Below are positions 9,092 to 17,457 of a DNA stretch of 64,000 nucleotides, piece by piece. The notes beneath the pieces are model-generated. The model saw only the letters and a list, made by a program, of their open reading frames with translations, ran no database searches and was not told the DNA's origin. Both the position numbers and the translations under genes were made by a program. Each line of letters starts with the position of its first letter. Positions within the stretch are counted from its first letter, which is position 1. This stretch comes from Chryseobacterium indologenes (lineage in GTDB: Bacteria > Bacteroidota > Bacteroidia > Flavobacteriales > Weeksellaceae), in contig NZ_CP074372.1 of the NCBI RefSeq assembly GCF_018362995.1, positions 2,108,001 through 2,172,000 on the forward strand, given 5' to 3'.

Positions 9092-9123
9092 AAAACCTCT
9101 AATTTATTTTAGAGGTTTTTTTT
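9092..9123 (+). terminator. Rho-independent terminator of tRNA-Phe
   Basis: Stem AACCTCTAA / TTAGAGGTT with a short T-rich loop, followed by eight or more T. It begins 5 bp after the tRNA. Confidence 0.85.
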
Positions 9124-9242
9124 GTTATTATATTTTACCAAGTAAAATTAACGCAAAGGACTTATTTTTTAAAGCTAAATTTTAAAGGGAACAAAGATGA
9201 GAATCAATTTCATTGATTCTAAGTGTATGTTTCCATCTGGTT

Positions 9243-10004
9243 TTACTTGTTCAGCCAGCTGAGACATTCAGCAATCTGCATCTTACTGATAAAAACCTCA
9301 GCATTCACTTCCGGCTCCGGAGAAAGCCTAAGTTCTACTTTCTGGCTTGAATGCTTGATGATTTCGGAAACAGACTCTTTGTTAATGATAAACTTGCGGT
9401 TTATTTTAAAAAAAATATCCGGGTTGAGTTTCTGAATAATATCTTTAATGGTATCATCATAGATATAGGTCTGATGATCTTTTGTAGTAAGGAAAAGGTA
9501 CTTACCGGAAGCAAAAAAATACGCAGTGTTATGCTCGTCAATTGATTTAAGCTTATTACCTTCTCTTACCATAAAACGTTTCATTACCTCATCTTCTGCC
9601 TGACGCAGTGAGGAAATTGATTTGAGCACCGGTTCCGGGTCAAAATTGTTACGTATGGAAATAAACTTTTGCAGCGCTTTATGCAAATCCCCTTCTTCAA
9701 AGGGCTTCAGAAGATAATCAATAGTAAAATGCCTGAAGACTCTCATGGCATATTCATCAAATGCAGTAATGAAAATAATCGGGGTGAAAAGCTCCACATG
9801 TTCGAAAATTTCAAGGCTCATTCCGTCACCAAGATGGATATCCATAAAGATAAGATCTGCCGAATCTTTCTCAAAAAAATCAATTGCCTGTTTTTTGGAA
9901 CGAAGAATAACAGTCTCTGTAACAGGGACTATGCTCTGTGTATCTAAAAGATTTTTCAGATAATTCACAGCCAGCAGTTCATCTTCTATAATGGCAATTT
10001 TCAT
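9243..10004 (-). CDS. LytTR-family response regulator
   Basis: 253 residues from the ATG at 10004; an upstream extension of the frame has no better start. Residues 1-120 are a receiver domain: acidic pair E7/D8, phospho-acceptor D55 in LIFMDIHLGDG, and the switch lysine in DYLLKPFEEGD. Residues 150-250 are a LytTR DNA-binding domain (FMVREGNKLKSID, FFKINRKFIINKESV). These regulators bind pairs of 9-bp direct repeats about one or two helical turns apart. It is last in a minus-strand series with a LytS-type kinase, metalloprotease, SusC and SusD, but has its own promoter. Inferred partner: the kinase at 17458-19041. Inferred target: the protease-susC-susD operon. Confidence 0.9.
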   Translation of the reverse strand: MKIAIIEDELLAVNYLKNLLDTQSIVPVTETVILRSKKQAIDFFEKDSADLIFMDIHLGDGMSLEIFEHVELFTPIIFITAFDEYAMRVFRHFTIDYLLKPFEEGDLHKALQKFISIRNNFDPEPVLKSISSLRQAEDEVMKRFMVREGNKLKSIDEHNTAYFFASGKYLFLTTKDHQTYIYDDTIKDIIQKLNPDIFFKINRKFIINKESVSEIIKHSSQKVELRLSPEPEVNAEVFISKMQIAECLSWLNK

Positions 10005-10011
10005 AACGATG

Positions 10012-10039
10012 CAAAAGTACAAAAAAACCGCTGAAACAA
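10012..10039 (-). promoter_or_regulatory. Promoter of the LytTR regulator
   Basis: Read on the minus strand, TTG (10039-10037), 17 bp, TACTTTTG (10019-10012). The -7 box ends 8 bp before the ATG, so the transcript should have almost no leader. The -33 box lies in the loop of the susD terminator. Confidence 0.65.
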
Positions 10040-10056
10040 TTAAGTTCAAGCGGTTT
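10021..10056 (-). terminator. Terminator after susD
   Basis: On the minus strand, AAACCGCT (10056-10049) pairs with AGCGGTTT (10032-10025) and is followed by a T run. It overlaps the promoter of the LytTR gene. Confidence 0.8.
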
Positions 10057-10083
10057 CATCTGTATTGAATTTGATATGAAGTT

Positions 10084-11403
10084 CTATAGATTAGGATTAT
10101 TCTTCTTCGCGCTCATTGGATATTCAATGGTATAGCGCGGATCATTCTGCTGAAGAATATATTCCTTGCCACTGATGGTGTGGGTTATTTTTTTCTGATT
10201 TGCTCTTCTTAAGTCGAACCATCTCTGTCCTTCCAAAGCAAATTCTCTGAATCTTTCATCCAGGATAAAGTTCATAAAGGCTGTAGAATCCATTGAATTT
10301 ACCGCATTTTGAACTGAAGTATATCCATCCGGAGTGTATCTGTTTTTTAAAACTTTCAGAAGTGTTTCTTTAGCTTCAGTCAGTTTATTCAGCTTTAATA
10401 ATGCTTCGGCTTTTATAAAGTACTGCTCCGCTGTTCTGAAAGACACTTTGAACTCTAAGCTTCCTCCTTTAATAACTTTATACTTACTACCATTTTTCTC
10501 AAAATACATGCCAAACCTTTTATCTGCAGAAGTATTGTATGAAGAAATCAATTCCGGAGATGCAAAAGATAAGACCTTTATAGAGTTATCCCATGTATTG
10601 TCCAACGCCATGATAGATTCCGGGGAAGCATAATGATTGGGCGGAGTATTTACTGTATTCAAATTGCTCAAATCTCCTTTCACTGCCAGCACCTGATCTG
10701 CATAGTTTAAAGCTTTATTCCAGTCTCCTTCATACAAAGCTGTTCTTGCTTCAAAAGCCAGCAATGCGGTTTTTGAGAACCTGTAATTGACTCCCAGCGG
10801 CTGCTTCTGCTCAACCATCAAATCCTCAGCTTTTTTAAGATCTGAATGAACCTGATTGTACACTTCCAGGACGGAAGATGGCTTCAATACCTGCTCAAGA
10901 TCAATTTCAAGATTAATAGGAACTCCTCTGTCTGTAGAAGCTGTAGCACTGTTGTATGGTTTTCCATATAAATTTACCATATCAAAGTACAGATAAGCAC
11001 GAAGAGCATATGCTTCTGCCAAAATCTGATTCTTCTCCGGAGAATCCTTCATCGTTTTGCTTCCTTCATTGATAATCTGGTTCAGGTAGAAGTTCACGGA
11101 ATAAAAGCTTAACCAAGGAAGCTCCGCAGATGTAGCGTCATAGTTGGAATCCTTCCACATCGCAATTTCACGATAAGAAATAAAATCTACTCCATTGTCA
11201 TCAAGACTTGTCTCATCGGTACGAAGGGCTACCAGAGATTTGTGGACAGGATATTTTGAATACGCAGATGTAAGGACTTTTCTGTAATCTTCAGTAGTAA
11301 CAGGAATAATTTTCCCTTCAGGCTGAATATCCAGAAATCTGTCACATCCGATATTGATAAAGCTGATTGCAGCAAGTGCTATGATTGTTGTAATTTTTCT
11401 CAT
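10084..11403 (-). CDS. SusD/RagB-family surface lipoprotein
   Basis: 439 residues. The lipoprotein signal ends INIGC with the lipidated cysteine at 20, followed by DRFLDIQPEGK, a typical SusD mature start. The body has the TPR-like helices of the family (NQILAEAYALRAYLYFDMVNLYG) and the C-terminal DERFREFALEGQRWFDLRR block. SusD proteins sit on the outer face of the outer membrane and lid a partner SusC barrel to capture a nutrient. The gene starts 13 bp after susC and ends at a strong terminator, so it closes the protease-susC-susD operon. The substrate is unknown; the protease neighbour hints at peptides. Confidence 0.92.
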   Translation of the reverse strand: MRKITTIIALAAISFINIGCDRFLDIQPEGKIIPVTTEDYRKVLTSAYSKYPVHKSLVALRTDETSLDDNGVDFISYREIAMWKDSNYDATSAELPWLSFYSVNFYLNQIINEGSKTMKDSPEKNQILAEAYALRAYLYFDMVNLYGKPYNSATASTDRGVPINLEIDLEQVLKPSSVLEVYNQVHSDLKKAEDLMVEQKQPLGVNYRFSKTALLAFEARTALYEGDWNKALNYADQVLAVKGDLSNLNTVNTPPNHYASPESIMALDNTWDNSIKVLSFASPELISSYNTSADKRFGMYFEKNGSKYKVIKGGSLEFKVSFRTAEQYFIKAEALLKLNKLTEAKETLLKVLKNRYTPDGYTSVQNAVNSMDSTAFMNFILDERFREFALEGQRWFDLRRANQKKITHTISGKEYILQQNDPRYTIEYPMSAKKNNPNL

Positions 11404-11416
11404 TTTTTCTCAAGTT

Positions 11417-14400
11417 TTAAAAAGAAACATTAAATCCTACAGTCACTGATTTCGTGATAGGCTGTGCATAAATATTACCGTAGGTTTCCGGATCAAAATA
11501 TCCTTTGTACCCGTTACTGAATACAAACAGGTTACGTCCTTCCACACTCAGTCTCAGACTGGAAATCCCCATAGGGTTTGTAAATTCTTTAGGAAGTGTA
11601 TATCCTAAACGGATACTGCTGATTCTTATGTAACTGATCTCTTTCGCCCATATATCAAGTAAATTGTATGCACTTGAACGGTTTCCTGCAAACCATTTAT
11701 TGGCCATCCATCCATCAGGATTAGCATCCATATCCGGGCTTGTAATTCCCGGAAGCGAACCTCCTGCTTCGTAGATATCTCTTGTATAATTTCTTCCTCT
11801 GTCAAGCTCCATTCCACGGTAAGAAGGTGTTCTCATCACGGTCTGCTTCAGGTTGAATGTCGTAGAAATGGTAAGATCAAAATCATGCACTTTAAAAGTG
11901 TTGATGATACCTCCGGTAAACTTCGGATCTCTGTCCCCTACGTAAGTAAACAGGCTTCTCAGCTCAGCGTTGGAAAGTTTTGTATCTACAAGCTGTCCGG
12001 GAAGGAAATCTGCATATACATCATATAGCTTAAAGAATTCTACTGCCGATATTTTTTGGTCTCCTTTCCAGAACAATGGGTTTCCGTGCTCGTCCATTCC
12101 TGCGGTTTTTAATGCAAAAACAGCATTTACCGGAAGTCCTTCTCTGGAAGGAAGGAAAGAGTTGTCACGAGGCTGCTCGCTCAATACTGTACTCTTATTA
12201 TGAGCAAAGTTGATGGTAGTTGTCCACTTGAAATTATCATGATTGATGTTTCTTGTAGACAATGCCAGTTCAAAACCTTTATTGGTCAAACTTCCCCAGT
12301 TCATCATCGTATATTCGAAACCTGTTTCAAGAGGAGTTTCTTTCATACTGATCATGTCTGTTCCTTTTCTGCTGTAAACATCAGCGGTAAGGCTAATACG
12401 GTTGTTGAATAATCCTAAATCAAGACCAACGTTTGTGTTGGTTGTTTTTTCCCATCTCAGTTTATCGTTTGGCGGGCTGATGACGTTGATGATTCCTTCT
12501 TTCATTCCTGGAAGAATTGTTGCATCATTATATTCCCCAATGAAGAATGGTGAAGTGTTACGGTCAATATTTCCCTGAAGACCATAGGAAGCTCTCAGTC
12601 TAAGGTTAGATACAGCAGAAATATTCTTCATAAAATCTTCCTTCGTTACCAGCCATGATCCTGAAACAGCCCAGATCGGAAGATATTTATACTTTTTATT
12701 GACCCCGAAAAGGTTCGTACCATCATATCTTACACTTCCGAAAAATGTATATTTCTGATCGTAGGTATAGGATGCTGTAGCAAACATAGAAGCATAAGCA
12801 TTTTCTATTGGCGGGTTCTCACGGTAAGTCTCATATCGCTTATCGGCTGCAAAACTTGAATTCGGGAATACAATTGCCGTCGCTCTTCTTGTGGTTGGAT
12901 CATATCCGAAAGCTCTGGTAATGGTAGTATTGTCTTCTGTTTTACGGATTTCTGTTCCGGCCATCAAATCAATTTCATGCTTTGAATTGATCTTTGTGCT
13001 GTATGCCGCCTGTAATTTCCAGTTGTATTGGAAGAAGTCATTATCCCAGTTTTGTTTTACCGCACCTGCAGGAAGAAAATAATTGTATTTACCGTCTTTA
13101 TAATAACGGGTATTTTCTTTCATTTTTCTGGTGAAGTATGTATTTTCCGCTGCAAATTTCTCTGTTTTATTAGCATCATACTGAATACCTAACTGAGAAG
13201 TGAATCTTAAACTTTTTGAAGCTTTATATTCTAAATCTAAAATCGCTTTCAAAGAGTTATTTTTCAGTGAATAGTTTGTATTTTCTCTTTCCTCAAGGAA
13301 GTTGAAAGGAATATAGCGGTCTTCAAAACCATCCATATCTCTATCATAATTGTAGCTTCCATCTGCATTGAAAGGCTTCATGTAAGGATTGGCGTTTCTT
13401 GAATAATTAACAGGGTTGATAGAAGCATCAGCATCCGTTACAAAAGAGGTACGTTCACTTTGTGTTCCGAAAATAGAGATTCCTGCATTTAACTTATCGC
13501 TTAATTTGTAGTTGTTTTTTAAAGTCAGGTTATAACGTTTAAAACCTGTCCCGATAGTTGTTCCTTCTTCATCATAGTATCCCAGGGAGAAATAGTAATC
13601 TGCACGGTCACTTCCTCCGGAAACACTTAATCCATATTGTTTGTTGATGGCATTTCTGTATAACAGTTTACCCCAGTCTGTATTGTTGTTTCTTAAACCA
13701 TTTATTTGTTGACGTGTGAATGAATTCAGCGCATCATAACCACCGTTTCTGAAAGCATCAAGCTGGCTATTCTGAGTCAGAATTCTCATCACTTCCCCTT
13801 TATCTGTACGGTAAGTAAGATCCGCACGCTTGGCAAGCATCAGTTCCAGGTCTACTTTTTCAGATGCATTTAAAAGGTTCAGTTTATCAAAATCAGGACG
13901 TGAGGTAACGAAAGTATCTGCTGAGAAGTTCAGCTTCAGACTTCCTTTTTTCCCTTTTTTAGTTGTGATGGAAATTACTCCATTGGCTGCTCTTGCCCCA
14001 TAAATGGCCGTTGCTGCCGCATCTTTAAGGATCGTAATGTCTTCAATATCGTTAGGGTTCAGTCCTGCGATAGAGAAGTTCTGAAGCTGGTCAATGTTGT
14101 CTTTATCGGTAAAGTTCGGGACATCATTTCCTTCTAACGGAAGACCGTCAATTACCCATAGCGGATCCTGAGGACCTGAAAGAGAAGCTGTACCTCTGAT
14201 TCTGATCTTTGCAGGACTCCCCGGAGCACCGGTTTCAGGAGTTACTGCCACACCCGCAATCTGCCCTGCCAGCATCTGATCTACACTGGCAACACCAGCC
14301 TGGCTGATGTTGTCCATTTTTACTGTAGAAACCGCTGAGGTCTGCTTACGTTTTTCAATTTTCTGATATCCAGTGATGATTACTTCCTGGATTTTATTTT

Positions 14401-14749
14401 TGTCTGTAACTTCAGAAGTCAGTCTTATTGTATAATTGGTCTGTCCTTCATTCAACTGAATGACTCTGGATTCATAACCCGGGTAGCTTACTGATACAGA
14501 TTTGGTATCAGCAGGAATTTCTAATATAAATTTTCCGTCCTTATCGGTCACTGTACCTACTGATACACTTTCAATAATTCCTTCTAATTCTGTTTTTGTA
14601 GAGACAGACTGAGTCTCTATTTTTATAGATGCACCGGTAATAACCTGAGAAGTATTTCCGTCTTCTATTTTCCCGGTGATGGTTTTCTTTTGCTGGGCCA
14701 TTGCTATATTAGCAGCCAAAAGAGGTAAAAGTATTAGAGTTTTTTTCAT
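11417..14749 (-). CDS. SusC/RagA-family TonB-dependent outer-membrane transporter
   Basis: 1110 residues with a signal peptide (cleavage near AMA-QQ, residue 19). A carboxypeptidase-regulatory-like domain covers about 22-115 and carries a short extra loop compared with most relatives. The segment IQEVIITGYQKIEKRKQ precedes the plug (about 130-260), which includes the SusC signature DAAATAIYGARAANGV. The remainder is a beta-barrel ending in a strand with terminal F (VTVGFNVSF), as needed for BAM insertion. It imports a ligand captured by the SusD partner, powered by TonB. Spacing is 6 bp after the metalloprotease and 13 bp before susD, so the three form one transcript. The ligand cannot be told from the sequence. 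Confidence 0.95.
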   Translation of the reverse strand: MKKTLILLPLLAANIAMAQQKKTITGKIEDGNTSQVITGASIKIETQSVSTKTELEGIIESVSVGTVTDKDGKFILEIPADTKSVSVSYPGYESRVIQLNEGQTNYTIRLTSEVTDKNKIQEVIITGYQKIEKRKQTSAVSTVKMDNISQAGVASVDQMLAGQIAGVAVTPETGAPGSPAKIRIRGTASLSGPQDPLWVIDGLPLEGNDVPNFTDKDNIDQLQNFSIAGLNPNDIEDITILKDAAATAIYGARAANGVISITTKKGKKGSLKLNFSADTFVTSRPDFDKLNLLNASEKVDLELMLAKRADLTYRTDKGEVMRILTQNSQLDAFRNGGYDALNSFTRQQINGLRNNNTDWGKLLYRNAINKQYGLSVSGGSDRADYYFSLGYYDEEGTTIGTGFKRYNLTLKNNYKLSDKLNAGISIFGTQSERTSFVTDADASINPVNYSRNANPYMKPFNADGSYNYDRDMDGFEDRYIPFNFLEERENTNYSLKNNSLKAILDLEYKASKSLRFTSQLGIQYDANKTEKFAAENTYFTRKMKENTRYYKDGKYNYFLPAGAVKQNWDNDFFQYNWKLQAAYSTKINSKHEIDLMAGTEIRKTEDNTTITRAFGYDPTTRRATAIVFPNSSFAADKRYETYRENPPIENAYASMFATASYTYDQKYTFFGSVRYDGTNLFGVNKKYKYLPIWAVSGSWLVTKEDFMKNISAVSNLRLRASYGLQGNIDRNTSPFFIGEYNDATILPGMKEGIINVISPPNDKLRWEKTTNTNVGLDLGLFNNRISLTADVYSRKGTDMISMKETPLETGFEYTMMNWGSLTNKGFELALSTRNINHDNFKWTTTINFAHNKSTVLSEQPRDNSFLPSREGLPVNAVFALKTAGMDEHGNPLFWKGDQKISAVEFFKLYDVYADFLPGQLVDTKLSNAELRSLFTYVGDRDPKFTGGIINTFKVHDFDLTISTTFNLKQTVMRTPSYRGMELDRGRNYTRDIYEAGGSLPGITSPDMDANPDGWMANKWFAGNRSSAYNLLDIWAKEISYIRISSIRLGYTLPKEFTNPMGISSLRLSVEGRNLFVFSNGYKGYFDPETYGNIYAQPITKSVTVGFNVSF

Positions 14750-14755
14750 TGCCGT

Positions 14756-17329
14756 TTATTTGTTTAAAGCCTCTTGTATACGAATGATTAAATCTGTGTA
14801 ATGCGCTCTGGAAGCATCATCACCTCTGTATCTTGTTCTGTTCAGTAAGTCCAGAACCTTCTGAAGTTCCGCCCTTTTGTAAGTAGTGACTTCAGATACT
14901 CTTTTCATGGATGAATAATTAATATTCCTAAGACCGTGATCATCTTCATGGAAATTACAGATGGTTGGGATGTTCAGATGATCATCGACTTTCAATCCTT
15001 TTACCGCTGTTTTTTCAAATAATTTATTCACCGAAACAATCAGGGCATCTACATAGTTTTTCTGAGTCATTTTTTCAAGCATTGTCAGGCTTCCTTTTTT
15101 ACTGAAAATGGCCGTTCTTACCTGATCAAATAATTTCTCAACGGTGTAGATCTCTTCTTTTGAACCTGACATCTGATGTTTCAGCTCATTTTCAAGCAAT
15201 CTCAACAATCTGTCATCCATAAAAAGGGAATAGATATTCGCATACTGCATTCCTCTTGCCATGGTATACGGTGTCTGCTCGAATGGTCCCATTGGTGAAT
15301 CTTTTACCGGATACGTTTTTTCTGTAATCGGATTAAAGAATAACCATTCCGGAAGGTTGATTGCATTTTTAACAAGATAATCAACAGCTCTTGTCTGTAT
15401 TTCAGCAGGAACAGCTTCGTAGGCTTTCTTTTTGTTGCCAAAAACTGTATTATTCAGATAAATCCCTCCAACATTTGCCATCACATGACCTGTATACAGA
15501 TCCCACTGTCCGATAACTCCCATATACAGTTTTCCGGCATCTGTATATTCTTTACCGTCTTCATACGTCCATTTTAAAAGATTGTTGATAACCACTTTCA
15601 GGTTTTTCATCCCATACTCACTGGCTTTCATAGCATCATCTCCTAAATCTTCAGACTGCGAACGCGGATCGATTGTTTCCAGGTAGCTCTGCTGCTCACC
15701 GTAGAAATACATCGGATCATCCTCATGTTTTTCAATTAGGTTTCTCAGCGCTTTTTTCTCAACAAATTCATCAGGATACCAACGGTAGCCCCAGTCTATA
15801 GCATATTTGTCATAAAGGCCAATTTTCGGAGTGATGGCTGTAACCCCATCTTCCGGCTGAGCTACGTAATTGTAACGCGCATAATCCATAATGGAAGGCG
15901 CTGTACCACCCATTTTGTCTGTAAATTCTTTTGAACGAAGCGACTCTACAGGGAAGGCAAATGAAGCTCCCATATTGTGCTTCAGTCCAAAAGTGTGTCC
16001 TACCTCATGAGATGAAACAAAACGGATTGCCTCACCCATGTGTTCATCACTGAATTTATTCCCTCTCGCTTTCGGGTCGATAGGTCCTGTCTGAATTCTC
16101 ATCCAGTCATGAAGAGAAGTCATTACATTGTGCCACCAGATAATATCGGCCTCGATAATTTCCCCACTTCTCGGATCTACCACAGAGGGTCCCATGGCAT
16201 TTGACTTTGGCGAAGCGGCGTAAGTAATTACAGAATATCTTACATCATCAATATCAAAATCTTCATCTTTTTCATCCGGCATTTTCGCAATCACTGCATT
16301 TTTGAATCCTGCCTGCTCAAACGCCGCCTGCCAGTCATGTACTCCGGCAATGATTTTCTCACGCCATTGTTTTGGGGTAGCCGGATCGATATAATAAACG
16401 ATCGGTTTCTTAGGTTCTACCAGCTCACCTCTTAAATATTTTTCTTTATCCTCGTCTTTTGGTTCAAGGTTCCATTTGGTAATGAAGAATTTTTCATCCA
16501 TTTTCTGCTGATTGTCATTAAACGACCAGTGCTTTTCGGAGAAAAATCCTACTCTTGAATCTGCAACTCTTGGTTTCATCGGTATTTTAGAAAGCAGTAC
16601 CAGATTGGTAGTAACACCAAGGGTTACCGGCAGATCTACCCCACCTTCATTTACAGAAGTAGACAATTGAGACTTTACCACAAGATTCTTAGGGAAAGTT
16701 TTCACTCCTTCTATATAAGAAAGACTTGATTTCACAGATCCCCCCAATCCTACATTAGCCAGAACATCATTGAAGCTCTTTTGATTTCCGTCAAAAACTT
16801 TATTGACTTTAATGGCTACTGCTGTAGAATCACCATTTTGTGCTTCAATATCAAAGACTTCAATCACAGATTCTGAAAAGTTGTCTTTCACAGATTTTGT
16901 AATCGCATCATTTTTTGGGGATGATACTTTAGGAACTACCGTTTTTACCCATACTTTTTTAGCTACGGGATCACGGTGAAAAGAGATGACCTTATTTTCA
17001 TAATTCATTCCTTTGTTCAAACCTGCCTCATTCACCTGCATGGGTACCTGAGAGAGTTTGTTCACCACCAAAAACTGACGTCCCATCAAGCTGTCAGGAA
17101 TTTCAAAATAAATATCCGTTTTAACCTGAATCGTATTAAAAAGTCCTTTTTTATAGGTTCCTTTTTTGATCAGATCTTCAATTTTTTTTGTTTTCTTGGA
17201 GGAAGAAGTTTCCGTCTTATCCGTTTTTTCTTTGTTGACCTTTACCGTATCTTTATCTTTTTTCTGTGCTATTGCCATTGGTGAAGCCATAGCAAGGCCA
17301 AGATACAGTGCCAGCCTGTAATTCTTCAT
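14756..17329 (-). CDS. Secreted zinc-dependent metalloprotease (DUF5117/DUF5118/DUF4953 type)
   Basis: 857 residues from the ATG at 17329, chosen because it gives a clean signal peptide (MKNYRLALYLGLAMASPMAIA-Q). An in-frame ATG 18 bp upstream is possible. A lysine/aspartate-rich linker follows, then a large N-terminal domain and a catalytic domain with SSHEVGHTFGLKHN. H441, H445 and H451 form the HExxHxxGxxH zinc site, with E442 as catalytic base. This domain order matches large Bacteroidota metalloproteases annotated DUF5117/DUF4953. It is the first gene of the protease-susC-susD operon, so it probably acts in the periplasm or at the surface, cutting a protein that the transporter then imports. 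Two 9-bp direct repeats upstream suggest control by the LytTR regulator. Confidence 0.88.
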   Translation of the reverse strand: MKNYRLALYLGLAMASPMAIAQKKDKDTVKVNKEKTDKTETSSSKKTKKIEDLIKKGTYKKGLFNTIQVKTDIYFEIPDSLMGRQFLVVNKLSQVPMQVNEAGLNKGMNYENKVISFHRDPVAKKVWVKTVVPKVSSPKNDAITKSVKDNFSESVIEVFDIEAQNGDSTAVAIKVNKVFDGNQKSFNDVLANVGLGGSVKSSLSYIEGVKTFPKNLVVKSQLSTSVNEGGVDLPVTLGVTTNLVLLSKIPMKPRVADSRVGFFSEKHWSFNDNQQKMDEKFFITKWNLEPKDEDKEKYLRGELVEPKKPIVYYIDPATPKQWREKIIAGVHDWQAAFEQAGFKNAVIAKMPDEKDEDFDIDDVRYSVITYAASPKSNAMGPSVVDPRSGEIIEADIIWWHNVMTSLHDWMRIQTGPIDPKARGNKFSDEHMGEAIRFVSSHEVGHTFGLKHNMGASFAFPVESLRSKEFTDKMGGTAPSIMDYARYNYVAQPEDGVTAITPKIGLYDKYAIDWGYRWYPDEFVEKKALRNLIEKHEDDPMYFYGEQQSYLETIDPRSQSEDLGDDAMKASEYGMKNLKVVINNLLKWTYEDGKEYTDAGKLYMGVIGQWDLYTGHVMANVGGIYLNNTVFGNKKKAYEAVPAEIQTRAVDYLVKNAINLPEWLFFNPITEKTYPVKDSPMGPFEQTPYTMARGMQYANIYSLFMDDRLLRLLENELKHQMSGSKEEIYTVEKLFDQVRTAIFSKKGSLTMLEKMTQKNYVDALIVSVNKLFEKTAVKGLKVDDHLNIPTICNFHEDDHGLRNINYSSMKRVSEVTTYKRAELQKVLDLLNRTRYRGDDASRAHYTDLIIRIQEALNK

Positions 17330-17377
17330 TAAAATAGTCCGATTCATTCCAAATAGTAAATATCTTAGTTTCAACAG

Positions 17378-17385
17378 CAAAGCTA
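17378..17385 (-). promoter_or_regulatory. Candidate -7 box of the protease-susC-susD operon
   Basis: TAGCTTTG fits TAnnTTTG, 48 bp before the chosen ATG. The -33 region is TA-rich without TTG, which fits an activator-dependent promoter. Confidence 0.5.
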
Positions 17386-17415
17386 TAGGTATCGTGAATC
17401 ATATATATAATATTA

Positions 17416-17445
17416 GGGAGTGAAAGGTGATTTTTCGGGAGTGAA
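17416..17445 (-). promoter_or_regulatory. Candidate LytTR operator: two direct 9-bp repeats
   Basis: On the minus strand TTCACTCCC occurs at 17445-17437 and again at 17424-17416. The spacer is 12 bp, giving a 21-bp start-to-start distance, or two helical turns. This is the classic architecture bound by LytTR dimers. From the candidate -7 box at 17385 the repeats fall roughly at -45 to -72, an activator position. They lie between the kinase stop codon and the protease gene. Confidence 0.6.
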
Positions 17446-17457
17446 TGGATTTTTATT

